Shown piece by piece: positions 26,297 to 35,868 of a stretch of 51,988 nucleotides of DNA (position 1 is the stretch's first letter; every line of letters begins with the position of its first letter). The position numbers and the translations under genes are program-made. The stretch is taken from positions 1 through 51,988 of the forward strand of contig DATANR010000145.1 of NCBI GenBank assembly GCA_036266155.1. The letters run 5' to 3'. Below the pieces are notes generated by a model. It was not told the DNA's origin, did not search any database, and saw nothing but the letters and a program-made list of their open reading frames with translations. Source of the stretch: SIAJ01 sp036266155 (lineage in GTDB: Bacteria > Planctomycetota > Planctomycetia > Gemmatales > Gemmataceae).

Positions 26297-27211
26297 ATGC
26301 GCAAATTCTATCTCTCGGCTTTCGCCGTAACCCTGTGCAGCGTTTCCTTTGCGTTCGGCCAGGTCGCGATTGAAATCAAGCCCATGAAAGCTGATGAATT
26401 GCGCAAGCCGCCGCTCGATGAATACAAGGCGCTGCTGAGCCTGGTTTCTGATGCCTACAAGGCGCCGCGCGAGGTCGAGAAAGACGTGCTCGACGAACTC
26501 CGCAAACAATACGAGGATCCGCAACCCAAGCGCGAGTCGAAAATCCTCTCCGAGGTTCGGCGGCTTTATGTCACCTCGCCGGCGATTGAGGAGAACATCG
26601 TTCGCGAGTTGCGCCAGGCGTATCAGTCGCCGTCAGCCGAACAAGAGGAGCGGGTTCTGAGTGCGATCCGCCAAGGAGGCGTCCATCCGGTCGGCACCAT
26701 CGCACCGGAAGTTCAGGCCGAACAGGCGCAGAAGCTTTTTCGCAAGCTCGATCAAAACCGAGACGGTTTTCTCGATCGCGACGAAGTGCCGGCCTTTCTG
26801 CTCGAACAATTCGGCAAATGGGACGCCAACCGCGACGGAAAGCTCGATGCTACCGAGTACGCGGCGTATCACCAGGCCCAGGTCAAGTGGGTGGCCGATG
26901 GTGTAGCCACAGGCGAGATTCCGCTGAAGGCGGCTCAGGCTGCGGGTGTGCGACTGGCTGAGGCCGAACAACCGCTTCCGGCTCGGCCACTCCCCGAGCG
27001 ACCCGCCGCGACCAAGGCGAAGCTGCCCGACTGGTTCTACAAGTTCGACCTTGATCAGGACGGCCAGATTGGGCTCTACGAATGGAAAAAGATGGGCCGA
27101 CCCACTGCCGAGTTCTTGGAGATGGATCTCAACAACGATGGCTTCGTCACCGCCGACGAGTTGACAACATATTTGGCGAGCCACCCGACAGCGGCAACGA
27201 CGGGTAAATGA
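26297..27211 (+). CDS. Secreted EF-hand calcium-binding protein
   Basis: A 304-residue protein from ATG 26297 with GAGG upstream and a signal peptide (MRKFYLSAFAVTLCSVSFAFG). Residues about 25-125 form a Glu/Arg-rich helical repeat region in which the pattern E-x-x-V-L-x-E-L-R-x-x-Y recurs four times. Four EF-hand loops follow, each with the DxNxDG core: DQNRDGFLDRDE, DANRDGKLDATE, DLDQDGQIGLYE and DLNNDGFVTADE. It probably binds Ca2+ outside the cytoplasm. It lies directly upstream of the GH44 cellulase gene in the same direction, and the two could be co-expressed. Confidence 0.88.
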   Translation: MRKFYLSAFAVTLCSVSFAFGQVAIEIKPMKADELRKPPLDEYKALLSLVSDAYKAPREVEKDVLDELRKQYEDPQPKRESKILSEVRRLYVTSPAIEENIVRELRQAYQSPSAEQEERVLSAIRQGGVHPVGTIAPEVQAEQAQKLFRKLDQNRDGFLDRDEVPAFLLEQFGKWDANRDGKLDATEYAAYHQAQVKWVADGVATGEIPLKAAQAAGVRLAEAEQPLPARPLPERPAATKAKLPDWFYKFDLDQDGQIGLYEWKKMGRPTAEFLEMDLNNDGFVTADELTTYLASHPTAATTGK

Positions 27212-27356
27212 TCCCCGGTTGACCGCCCACACTTCGCGAACTATTCTTCCCCACCAGATCGTTCCCCTAACCCGCGTGCCTCTTCCACGGCGGGATCATG
27301 TCGCCTTCCCGTATTCGGTTCGTCCATTCGTACTCGTTGTCGCGAGGACGATGCTG

Positions 27357-30233
27357 ATGCGCACCCTGAACTCGCAACTGTTCGTCGAAACGCTCGAAAG
27401 CCGAGTGAACCCTGCCACGGTCACCGTTGACGCGGGCGCCAACCTTCACGCCATTGATCCCAATGTTTATGGGACCGCGTTCGCGACGACCGCGCAGCTG
27501 GCGGACTTGAACGTGCCGCTCAACCGCAACGGCGGCAATGCATCCGATACTTACAGTTTTCCGCAGGACGCGACGAATCACGCCAGCGACTGGTATTTCA
27601 CGAGCGACGCGGTCGGCACCGGCAATGGCCAGGGGATCGATTCCTGGGTCACGAACACGAAGGCGGGCGGCGCTGAACCGAGTTTGACGCTGAACCTGTT
27701 CGACTGGGCCGCACGTTTGCCTGCTGGCCGAACACCGCTCGGCGCTTTTCCAGTTTCGGTCTATGGGCCACAGCAAGACGTCGATCCCTATTGGCCCGAA
27801 TTCGGCAACGGCAAGCACGTCAACGGCACCAACATTACGAACAACGATCCAAGCCTTGCCTACGAAACGAACAACCCCGCGATCGAACATAACTGGATCC
27901 AGCACCTCATCGACACCTTTGGCAACTCCCAGAACGGCGGCGTGCAGTTCTTTAACCTCGGCAACGAGCCGGGCCTGTGGAATTCGACGCATCGCGACAT
28001 CCATCCGGCTGGCGACACGGTGGCCGAACTGCGCGACAAGATCATTAGTTACGCCTCAATGGTCAAGGCGCTCGACCCGAACGCCAAGATCGTCGGGCCG
28101 GAAGAATGGGGCTGGACGAATTATTTCATCGATGGCGCCGACGCGGCCGCGAGCAATTGGGGCGCGAAGTACAACGGGCTCGACGCCGAGGCGTGGCTGC
28201 TGAAGGCGCTCCACGACCATGACGCGACGACTGGCACGCGCCTCCTCGACTACTTCACTCTGCACTTCTATCCGCAGGGCGGCCAGTTCAGCGACGACCT
28301 ATCCACGAACATGCAGTTGCTGCGCAATCGCTCGACGCGCAGCCTGTGGGATCCGAATTACGTCGACGAAAGTTGGATCGCCTCGACCGGCATCGACGGC
28401 GGAAAGGTCAACCTCATCAACCGCATGAAGGCGTGGGTGAACGGCTACTATCCCGGCACCAAGATCGGCGTCACCGAATACAACTGGGGCGCCGAGGGGG
28501 ACATGAACGGGGCGACGACCCAGGCCGACATCTGGGGCATCTTTGGTCGCGAGGGGCTCGACCTGGCGAACCGCTGGACAACGCCGGCCACAGGCACACC
28601 GACGTATCTCGCGATGAAGATGTTCCGCAACTACGACGGCAGCGACTCGGCCTTCGGCAACACGAGCGTGAGTGCCGCGGTCGCGAATCCGGATCAGGTC
28701 AGCGCCTTCGCGTCGATCCGGGCGTCCGACGGCGCGTTGACGGTGATGGTCATCAACAAGAATCTGTCGACGGGTTCCCCGGGCACGACGCCAATCACGC
28801 TCAATTTGAGCAATTTCAACGCGGGTGGGCCGGTGCAAGTGTGGCAACTCGTGGCCAACAGCCCAAGCAATCAGGGTGTCGCCTCGATCAACCACCTGGC
28901 GAACGCGTCATTGAGCGGCGGTACGCTGACGGCCAATGTGCCGCTGGAAAGTGTGACAATGTTCGTTATCCCTGCCGGCGCGACCGCGCCGGGCACGCCG
29001 AACGGACTGCTCGCGACGCCGGGTGTCGGACAGGTGGCGCTGAGCTGGAACGCCGTCGGCGGGGCGACCAGTTACAAGGTGTATCGCGGGCTCGCGACTG
29101 GGACCGAAACTCCGCTGCAAGCCAATTTGAGCGGTGCAAACTACACGGATAGCGCGGTGACGAATGGGACGGCGTACTTCTACACGGTGTCGGCGGTGAA
29201 TGTCGCGGGGGAGGGGGCGCAATCATTGGAGGTCAGCGCTACGCCGCAAGCGACGGCGCCGAATGCGCCATCGGGGCTTGACGCCATTGCGATTTCGCCG
29301 TTCCAGATTAACCTGACGTGGACGGACAACAGCAGCGACGAGACCGGCTTTATTGTTGATCGGGCACTGGACAGCGGCTTTACGTCTGGACTCACGACGG
29401 CGAACGTCGCGGCGAACACGACCAGCTATCACGCAACCGGCCTCGCCGCGGGGACGACCTATTGGTTCCGCGTGCGGGCCGCGAATGGCGCCGTCGAATC
29501 CGCGAGCACGCTTCCCGTCTCGGCGACGACGATGGTCGACCCGCGGCACGGACTGACGGCCGTCTATTTCAACAACATGAACTTCAGCGGCTATCAGGTC
29601 AGCAAGCTGACACCGCAGATCAACTTTAACTGGGGCGTTCAGGGCCCGGTGCCCGGTATCGCGGGCAAGCAGTTCAGTGCCCGGTGGACCGGCCAAATCC
29701 TTGCCGGCCAATCGGGCCTTTATCGATTCCGCACGATGACGGACGATGGCGTGCGCCTTTGGGTGAATGGCAACATGCTCATCGATCACTGGAAGGGCGG
29801 CGGCCGACGAACCAAGACGAGCGGCGACATCGCGTTCCTTGCCGGTGAGAAGTACGACATCCAGATGGACTTCTTCGAAAACCGCGGGGCAGCGATGGCC
29901 AAGTTGCTCTGGCGACGGCCCGGCCAGACGACCTACGAAGTAGTTCCCCAGGCATTCTTCACTCCGATGATGTCGACGAAGCAGGGGGCGGTGTTTTCAC
30001 CGCCGTTCGTTTCCGCCGAGTCTTTGATCAATGGGGCGACTCAGCAAACGGAGCGCAAGGCCGCGATGGCGCAGTCAGTGATGCTCGATAATCGCAGCCG
30101 CGCTCAACAACCGACCATGGCGACGAACGGGTCGATTACGTTTCCGACCCCTCCATCATCGCCCGATCAATTGAAAGATCATTCGATCGTTGAATCCACA
30201 AGTGCTTTGTCGCTAAGAACTTTGGACGAGTAG
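27357..30233 (+). CDS. Secreted GH44 endoglucanase with two FN3 and a PA14 domain
   Basis: A 958-residue protein. ATG 27357 lies 8 nt after GAGGA; ATG 27351 is too close to it. The N-terminus carries the planctomycete motif LFVETLESRVNPATV. The catalytic part, about residues 20-540, is GH44-like. FFNLGNEPGLWNSTHRD (near 200) holds the acid/base Glu, and IGVTEYNWGAEGD (near 370) holds the nucleophile Glu. VYGTAFATTAQLADL and LHFYPQGG also match the family, which cleaves beta-1,4-glucan and xyloglucan with retention. Two fibronectin type III domains follow (about 540-630 and 633-720), then a PA14 carbohydrate-binding domain (about 728-865; GLYRFRTMTDDGVRLWVNG). A low-complexity tail ends the protein. 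No dockerin is seen. Confidence 0.92.
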   Translation: MRTLNSQLFVETLESRVNPATVTVDAGANLHAIDPNVYGTAFATTAQLADLNVPLNRNGGNASDTYSFPQDATNHASDWYFTSDAVGTGNGQGIDSWVTNTKAGGAEPSLTLNLFDWAARLPAGRTPLGAFPVSVYGPQQDVDPYWPEFGNGKHVNGTNITNNDPSLAYETNNPAIEHNWIQHLIDTFGNSQNGGVQFFNLGNEPGLWNSTHRDIHPAGDTVAELRDKIISYASMVKALDPNAKIVGPEEWGWTNYFIDGADAAASNWGAKYNGLDAEAWLLKALHDHDATTGTRLLDYFTLHFYPQGGQFSDDLSTNMQLLRNRSTRSLWDPNYVDESWIASTGIDGGKVNLINRMKAWVNGYYPGTKIGVTEYNWGAEGDMNGATTQADIWGIFGREGLDLANRWTTPATGTPTYLAMKMFRNYDGSDSAFGNTSVSAAVANPDQVSAFASIRASDGALTVMVINKNLSTGSPGTTPITLNLSNFNAGGPVQVWQLVANSPSNQGVASINHLANASLSGGTLTANVPLESVTMFVIPAGATAPGTPNGLLATPGVGQVALSWNAVGGATSYKVYRGLATGTETPLQANLSGANYTDSAVTNGTAYFYTVSAVNVAGEGAQSLEVSATPQATAPNAPSGLDAIAISPFQINLTWTDNSSDETGFIVDRALDSGFTSGLTTANVAANTTSYHATGLAAGTTYWFRVRAANGAVESASTLPVSATTMVDPRHGLTAVYFNNMNFSGYQVSKLTPQINFNWGVQGPVPGIAGKQFSARWTGQILAGQSGLYRFRTMTDDGVRLWVNGNMLIDHWKGGGRRTKTSGDIAFLAGEKYDIQMDFFENRGAAMAKLLWRRPGQTTYEVVPQAFFTPMMSTKQGAVFSPPFVSAESLINGATQQTERKAAMAQSVMLDNRSRAQQPTMATNGSITFPTPPSSPDQLKDHSIVESTSALSLRTLDE

Positions 30234-30317
30234 CATTTGTCGTCCAATTTCGTTGAGTGTGTGTGAGTTTTTGGATGCAACGCATTTTGGTCCTCAAGCG
30301 ATCCATATCCTGCCCAC

Positions 30318-31166
30318 ATGCGCTTTGTCATTCTTGGCAATGGAGCGAAGCCGCAAGTGCCGGAGACGGCCGAGCGGCTGGCGGCGGCCGTCGTCGCGGC
30401 CGGCGGCGAGGTCGTCTTCACCGACCTGACGCGCGAGCGCAATCTCGAAGAAATATCCGCGGATCTGGCGCTCGTGCTCGGTGGCGACGGTGCAATCCTC
30501 CGCTCGGCCCGGCAGATGGGCTATCGCCAAATTCCCGTGCTCGGCATCAACCTCGGCCGGCTCGGATTTCTTGCTGACCTTAGTCCCGACGAGGCCATCG
30601 AGTACTTGCCCAACGTACTGCGTCGCGAATATCGCGTCGCCGACCACATCATGTTCCTGTGCAGCCTGACCCAGGGCGGAAGTCCGCGTGAGTTTCTCGG
30701 GCTCAACGAAGTTGTCGTTCGTGCTGGGCCGCCGTTCAAGATGCTCGACGTCGAACTCGATGTGGACGGCGAGCCGGTCGCACGCTTCCTGGGCGATGGG
30801 CTAATCGTTAGCACGCCGGTCGGATCGACCGCGCATTCCCTCTCGGCGAGCGGGCCAGTTCTGGGTCAAGAGTTGGCGACGTTTGTGATTACGCCGATGT
30901 GCGGACATACACTGACGAGCCGGCCGCTGGTCGATGCCGCGGATAAGACGTACACCATCGGCATCCGGCAGGCGGAAGGAGCTTGGCTCGTCGTGGATGG
31001 CCAGGACTGCGGGCCGCTCCACTCGGGCGATCTGGTGACGGTACGAAGGGCGCCCGTGGCGTTCCGGCTCGTGAAGGTCCCGGGCAAGACTTACTACCAG
31101 ACCCTCCGGGAAAAGCTTCGCTGGGGCACGATGCCGAACTATCGGCACGAACCCGATGCCAGTTGA
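30318..31166 (+). CDS. nadK: NAD kinase
   Basis: A 282-residue enzyme that phosphorylates NAD to NADP. The glycine-rich nucleotide motif is LVLGGDGAILRSARQMG near residue 52; the usual GGDGT has Ala at the last position. The second family motif is STPVGSTAHSLSASGPVL near residue 170. GINLGRLGFLAD and LGLNEVVVRAG are further family marks. Length is normal. It starts the rightward cluster of transport genes. Confidence 0.95.
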   Translation: MRFVILGNGAKPQVPETAERLAAAVVAAGGEVVFTDLTRERNLEEISADLALVLGGDGAILRSARQMGYRQIPVLGINLGRLGFLADLSPDEAIEYLPNVLRREYRVADHIMFLCSLTQGGSPREFLGLNEVVVRAGPPFKMLDVELDVDGEPVARFLGDGLIVSTPVGSTAHSLSASGPVLGQELATFVITPMCGHTLTSRPLVDAADKTYTIGIRQAEGAWLVVDGQDCGPLHSGDLVTVRRAPVAFRLVKVPGKTYYQTLREKLRWGTMPNYRHEPDAS

Positions 31167-31220
31167 CGGCGTATAACCGCATACGGACTCGATTCACTAA
31201 TCCGACGGGCGACTTCGTAC

Positions 31221-32459
31221 ATGGCTACCCCGCTTACGAAACTGATCGTCGCCGGGCTTATCCTCGCGGTGTTCCAAACGCTCGCGGCGATTCCCTGGGC
31301 CCATGCATTTGACGGCCGGCCATTTCGCAAATGGATCACCGCTCCAATCGTGCTCGTCTATTTGAGCGTCGGCACGTTTGCGGTCGGCGTGGCCCTTGGC
31401 TGGTACATGTCGTCCCTCGGCGAGATGGGCGAACTCGAACGCATGGGCCGCTACTACGGAGCGTTGTTCCACATTCAGCTCATCCTTGACTTCGCGATTC
31501 TGGCCCCGCGCGTGCTGCTGTGGGCTTGGCCGAAGGGCGGGGCCGTCGCGATTGCCGCCTTCCGCGAAGCATTGCGGCAGCCAATGTTCTGGCTGATCGT
31601 CGGGCTGGCGTCGGTGTTGCTCTTCGTGTCGATGGTGATCCCGTATTTCACGTTGGGCGACGACTACAAGCTCATGAAGCAGGTTGGATTTGACGCCGTC
31701 ATGCTCTTTGCCGCGCTGTTCGGCCTGCTCACGGCCAGCATCTCAGTTAACGAGGAGATTGAAGGCCGAACCGCGATCACCGTCATCAGCAAACCGGTGA
31801 GCCGGCGGCAATTCTTCATCGGCAAGTACCTCGGCATTCTGCTGGCGTGCTGGGTGATGGTGCTCTTGCTCGGCTGGGTGCTGACGTGGGCGCTGCAAAT
31901 CAAGCCACGCTTTGACCCGCTCGACGATGTGATCGATCCGATGCCGTACGAAACGGCCCAATGGCTGGCGCCGAAGTTTGTATCGCTGATGCCGAACAAG
32001 ACCGTGGAGGCCGAGGCCTGGGCAAGCGGCATGGGCACGTGGCTCGGCCACACGACGGCCCATCACCTGGGGTTGGCCCGGATCTTCGGTCAGGTCATGA
32101 TCCTGCTTGCGATCTGCACGGCCCTCGCGACGCGCGTGCAGTTCATCGTCAATTTGGTGATCTGTCTGGGGGTGTTCTTGATCGGCAACCTATCGCCGAT
32201 CATCGTGCATGTGACCGACAGGCCGGGCAACGATAGCAATGCCGCGCTTCAGCTGGTGCGCTTCATTGCGCAACTCTTCAATGCCGTGTTTCCGTCCTTG
32301 GATGCGTTCGACATGGGTCCCGCCATCATTCGGGACACGCCGTTGTCAACGGTAAGCTTCATTGGGTTTGTCGCCACCGTCTTGCTGTACGCGCTCATTT
32401 ACACCGCAGTCGCAATTCTCTCGGGCCTGGTCCTGTTTGAGGACCGCGACCTGGCGTAG
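31221..32459 (+). CDS. ABC-2 type transporter permease
   Basis: A 412-residue membrane protein with about eight spans; the first two are at about 10-28 and 40-68. The cytosolic motif VISKPVSRRQFFIGKYLGI near residue 190 is typical of ABC-2 permeases such as NosY, where the helix contacts the ATPase. The large loop at 225-285 is extracytoplasmic. The only ATPase-like gene nearby, at 32682, has a degenerate ATP site and its own membrane domain, so the real partner ATPase is probably elsewhere. A palindrome follows the stop codon. Confidence 0.82.
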   Translation: MATPLTKLIVAGLILAVFQTLAAIPWAHAFDGRPFRKWITAPIVLVYLSVGTFAVGVALGWYMSSLGEMGELERMGRYYGALFHIQLILDFAILAPRVLLWAWPKGGAVAIAAFREALRQPMFWLIVGLASVLLFVSMVIPYFTLGDDYKLMKQVGFDAVMLFAALFGLLTASISVNEEIEGRTAITVISKPVSRRQFFIGKYLGILLACWVMVLLLGWVLTWALQIKPRFDPLDDVIDPMPYETAQWLAPKFVSLMPNKTVEAEAWASGMGTWLGHTTAHHLGLARIFGQVMILLAICTALATRVQFIVNLVICLGVFLIGNLSPIIVHVTDRPGNDSNAALQLVRFIAQLFNAVFPSLDAFDMGPAIIRDTPLSTVSFIGFVATVLLYALIYTAVAILSGLVLFEDRDLA

Positions 32460-32468
32460 CCCGCTTTC

Positions 32469-32528
32469 GTAGGTCAGGTTTCCTAACCTGACCGGACTGA
32501 CGCGGGTCAGGTTGGAAACCTGACCTAC
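32469..32528. repeat. Intergenic inverted repeat
   Basis: Arms GTAGGTCAGGTTTCC (32469-32483) and GGAAACCTGACCTAC (32514-32528) match perfectly, and inner GGTTTCC/AACCTGACC and GGGTCAGGTTGG parts are related as well. It lies between two genes of the same strand, may end transcription of the permease, and looks like a dispersed element. Confidence 0.7.
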
Positions 32529-32681
32529 ATGGGCGCCGCACATCGGTCCGATAATATTGAAGTAGGCCGGTGGTAGCGCCTACTTCATCTCGATCTCATG
32601 CCAAATCACCTCGCGGGCCGGGCCGGCCATCGACTAAACTAAGGGTACACGTCAGGATTCAAACTCCGGCCCGAGGTGGTC

Positions 32682-34994
32682 ATGGAATCCAGCGCCTTCT
32701 CCCGCGTTCGCTCTCTGTTCCGCTATACGCGAGCCGCTCAGTGGACGGCGATCCTGACGGGCATCGCGACAGCGCTGCTGTATGCGTTGCTCGTTCTCTT
32801 GCTGGCCATGTTCGTCGACTTGCTCGTCAATCGCGGGCGCATCCCTAACTTCGCGCAACTGTCCGTTCGCGATCAGGAGTCGGCCCTTCGCGAATGGTCG
32901 GCTTTGTCGGATGACGACAAGGCGCGCGCCCTGCGGCATGTCGGCTTCAATGACCTTGAAGGGGCACCGCCGACCAAGTTCGAAGGCTTGTCCGACGAGA
33001 CGCGTGCGCGCTGGCGCCTGTTCCAGGCGATTGCTGGGGCCGAGGGGCTGGACTTTCCACCGGTGCCCGGAGTGTACACGTCAGACAACCTGCGCGAATG
33101 GGCCGCCAAGCGCAAGCTGCTCGGCGATCCGTATTACACCGCCAATCTGGAACACGACATCCGCTGGCGCGCCTATGTTTGGCACTATCTCGATCGCCAT
33201 GTCGGTTCCGAAGCGGCCGACCACTGGCAACCCGCGATCGATGCCAAGTCGGATCTGACCATGCCTGCCATCGGCGACGAGAATCACAAAGCGTATGGCA
33301 TGTTGAGCCTCGTCGTGCGGCAACGGAACACGCCCTGGGCCCGGCCGACCTCGACGTTCGCGTCGATTGCCGGCTGGTCGTGGCGCTCCGCCGACCCCAA
33401 TCGCGGCTACATGACCGGGCTGCTGGTGATGGGCTTGATCCTCGTCTTCCTGCGCGGCGTGTGCATGGTCGTCATGAATGAAGCGGCGGCCGCCAGTGCG
33501 CTGGAGGTCGTGACCCGTCTGCGCCGTTCGATCTACCACCACACCGCACGTCAGGGGGCCATGACGATTAACAATGGCGCCGTCGATGAGGCAGGGAACC
33601 TGTTCACCCGTCAGGTCGAATATGTGCATGAAGCGCTCTTGTATTCGTTGACGCACTCGTTCCGGTACGCGGTCTTTTTCCCGCTGATGCTGTTGATTGC
33701 ACTTCTGTCGCATTTCTGGCTGGCCCTGGCGGCGCTCATGTTCGCGACGCTGGTCTGGGCGATCGCGGGACAAATGACGTCGTCGTTCCGGCACCGCAGC
33801 CGCGTCGCAACGCGCGTGGCGACGAATCGGCTCGAACTCTTGCTCGAGAGCCTGCGCCACATGCGGCTCGTGAAGTCGTATTTGATGGAGCTATTCAACC
33901 AGTCGCGCGTCGAACGGCAGCTCAGCGACTACGCACAAGCACAAATGCGGCGCTCGCGCGGCGACGCCTTCGCCAAGCCGGTGCTCACGGCTTTTGCCAT
34001 CATGGCCGGCATCACGCTGCTCTATCTCGGCGGCTGGGTGGTGTTGAACGAAGGACTCAGTGTCGCCGGGTTGGTGGTGCTGGCGGTCGCGTTCCTGAGC
34101 CTGTATTTCCCCGTGCGCGCCCGTCTGGCGGGCCGACGCATCATGCGACATGGCCGGGAGGCAGCGGCGGCGATCTTCGAGTTCCTCGATCGCAAGGGCG
34201 ACGTGGCGACGTTCCCGGATGCCGACTTCTTGCCCGGCATCGCCAAGGGCATCGAGTTCGCCGACGTGACCGTGCGCGAGCCGGGGACCGGGCACACGTT
34301 GCTCAACAAAGTCAGCTTCAAGATTCGGGCCGGTCAGAAGATCGGCATTGTGGGATCGGATGTGGACGAGCAGGTTGCGTTGGTCTCGCTGATTCCGCGC
34401 TTTCTGGATCCGAATGAAGGCGAAGTGAAGATCGACGGCCGCAGTGTCAAATGGGTGACGCAAGATTCGCTGCGGTCGCAAATCGGCTTGGTGCTGCAGA
34501 ACAATCTGGTTTTCAACGACACGGTGGCGAACAACATCGGTTGCGGCGACCCGAGCTATACCTTGCCGCAGATCATTGAAGCTGCCAAGCTGGCTCACGC
34601 GCATCAGTTCATCCAACGTATGCCGTACGGCTATGAAACGCCGATCGGCGAGCTTGGACGGTCGCTCAGTCCAGGCGAGCAGTTCCGGATTGCACTGGCG
34701 CGGGCCGTCTTGCGCGACCCGAGCTTGTACGTGATCGAGGAGCCGACCGAGTATTTTGACGACGATACCAAGGACCTGGTCGACGACACGTTGAACCGCG
34801 TGCTTCCGGGCAAGACCGTGATCTATTTGCCGCACCGCGTGTCGACGTTGCGGCACTGCGACAAGATCTTCCTGCTGCACGACGGCAAGATCGTCGCTGC
34901 CGGCGAGCACCGCGAACTAATCGCCGACAACGAACTCTATCGCCATCTGTATTATCTGGAGTTCAACCCGTTCGCAGACGCGGTGGCGACTTGA
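32682..34994 (+). CDS. ABC exporter-like protein with degenerate ATP-binding site
   Basis: A 770-residue protein (ATG 32682; a GTG at 32676 is possible). The membrane half has TM1 at about 18-45, a long polar insert of about 190 residues and five more spans from about residue 240 to 465, as in type IV ABC exporters. The nucleotide-binding half begins near residue 520. Its Walker A is GIVGSDVDEQVALV in place of G-x-x-G-x-G-K-S, so the Lys is missing. The signature is LSPGEQFRIALARA in place of LSGGQ. Walker B is LYVIEEPTEYFDDD, and the switch His is present in YLPHRVSTLRHCDKIF. The fold should form but ATP hydrolysis by a homodimer is doubtful. It might pair with an intact partner or act without hydrolysis. 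It overlaps the next gene at the TTGA. Confidence 0.85.
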   Translation: MESSAFSRVRSLFRYTRAAQWTAILTGIATALLYALLVLLLAMFVDLLVNRGRIPNFAQLSVRDQESALREWSALSDDDKARALRHVGFNDLEGAPPTKFEGLSDETRARWRLFQAIAGAEGLDFPPVPGVYTSDNLREWAAKRKLLGDPYYTANLEHDIRWRAYVWHYLDRHVGSEAADHWQPAIDAKSDLTMPAIGDENHKAYGMLSLVVRQRNTPWARPTSTFASIAGWSWRSADPNRGYMTGLLVMGLILVFLRGVCMVVMNEAAAASALEVVTRLRRSIYHHTARQGAMTINNGAVDEAGNLFTRQVEYVHEALLYSLTHSFRYAVFFPLMLLIALLSHFWLALAALMFATLVWAIAGQMTSSFRHRSRVATRVATNRLELLLESLRHMRLVKSYLMELFNQSRVERQLSDYAQAQMRRSRGDAFAKPVLTAFAIMAGITLLYLGGWVVLNEGLSVAGLVVLAVAFLSLYFPVRARLAGRRIMRHGREAAAAIFEFLDRKGDVATFPDADFLPGIAKGIEFADVTVREPGTGHTLLNKVSFKIRAGQKIGIVGSDVDEQVALVSLIPRFLDPNEGEVKIDGRSVKWVTQDSLRSQIGLVLQNNLVFNDTVANNIGCGDPSYTLPQIIEAAKLAHAHQFIQRMPYGYETPIGELGRSLSPGEQFRIALARAVLRDPSLYVIEEPTEYFDDDTKDLVDDTLNRVLPGKTVIYLPHRVSTLRHCDKIFLLHDGKIVAAGEHRELIADNELYRHLYYLEFNPFADAVAT

Positions 34995-35812
34995 GTGAGG
35001 TTGTAGTGGATTACGCGTCCGAATTGGATGTGGCCCGGGCGGCGGCGGCGAAGGCATCGGAGTATCTGCGAAGTGCTTACGACGCTTTTACGCCGATTCC
35101 CGATGCGCCCGCCAGCATCAGCACCGAAGCGGATCGTACATCGCAGGACTTGATCCTCAATTACCTTGCCGGTGCGTTCCCGGACGACGCCCTCTGTGCC
35201 GAAGAGGGGACCGCCGCTCTTCGCGGCGCCAAGCGCGAAGGCCGCCGCCTCTGGGTCGTCGATCCCATCGACGGCACCCGCGGCTTCGTCATGAAGAACG
35301 GCGAGTTCTCCGTGATGATCGGCCTCGTGGCCGATGGCCAAGTCGTCGTCGGCGTTGTCGCGGAGCCGGCTCTCGCACGCGTGACATTCGCGTCGCTGGG
35401 TAAAGGCTGTTGGGTGCGAATGGGCGACGGAAATCCGACGAGGTGTGACGTCACGACGACGGGGGAACTTTCGGCCGCCACGCTCGTCCAAAGCCATGCG
35501 AAGAAAGGCGAGACACCGTGGCCGGTTGCGGCCCTGAAACCGCGCAAGATCGTGGAGACGTATTCCGCAGGCGTCAAGATGGCGATGGTCGCACGCGGCG
35601 AGGTCGACATGTACGTCAACACGTATGCGAACTTCAGCGACTGGGACATCTGCGCCGGCGACATCCTCGTGACTGAAGCCGGGGGCAAAGCGACCGAGAT
35701 TGCCGGTACGCCGCTCCGCTATGGCACACCCGGCAACGCCCAACGCGGCGGCCTCCTCGCCACCAATAGCCGGCTCCACGAAACGGCCGTCTTGAAACTT
35801 GGTCGACGTTAA
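34991..35812 (+). CDS. Inositol monophosphatase-family phosphatase (CysQ/HisN-like)
   Basis: A 273-residue enzyme. It may start at TTG 34991, overlapping the upstream stop by four bases, or at GTG 35006 with TGAGG upstream. The metal-site motifs are CAEEG near residue 69, WVVDPIDGTRGF near residue 88 and the C-terminal SDWDICAGDILVTEAGG near residue 216, which is the standard Li-sensitive magnesium phosphatase layout. Substrates in the family include inositol phosphate, PAP and histidinol phosphate; the Arg after DGT (TRGF) resembles the CysQ/HisN branches, so it is not assigned further. Confidence 0.88.
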   Translation: MSEVVVDYASELDVARAAAAKASEYLRSAYDAFTPIPDAPASISTEADRTSQDLILNYLAGAFPDDALCAEEGTAALRGAKREGRRLWVVDPIDGTRGFVMKNGEFSVMIGLVADGQVVVGVVAEPALARVTFASLGKGCWVRMGDGNPTRCDVTTTGELSAATLVQSHAKKGETPWPVAALKPRKIVETYSAGVKMAMVARGEVDMYVNTYANFSDWDICAGDILVTEAGGKATEIAGTPLRYGTPGNAQRGGLLATNSRLHETAVLKLGRR

Positions 35813-35868
35813 CGGACTTCCTTTGATGTGCACGCTTCGACCGCGCCAATCCCTATTGAAGCGACTCC

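Noticed and set aside
30318..31166. Inactive NAD kinase because GGDGT reads GGDGA
   Set aside because: The Asp is kept and the other motif (GSTAHSLSASGP) is intact; Ala or Asn at this place is a mild variant.
33891..34910. Open frame of 339 codons on the minus strand opposite the ABC exporter
   Set aside because: Composition is Arg/His/Gln-rich without motifs; the plus frame has a clear ABC fold.
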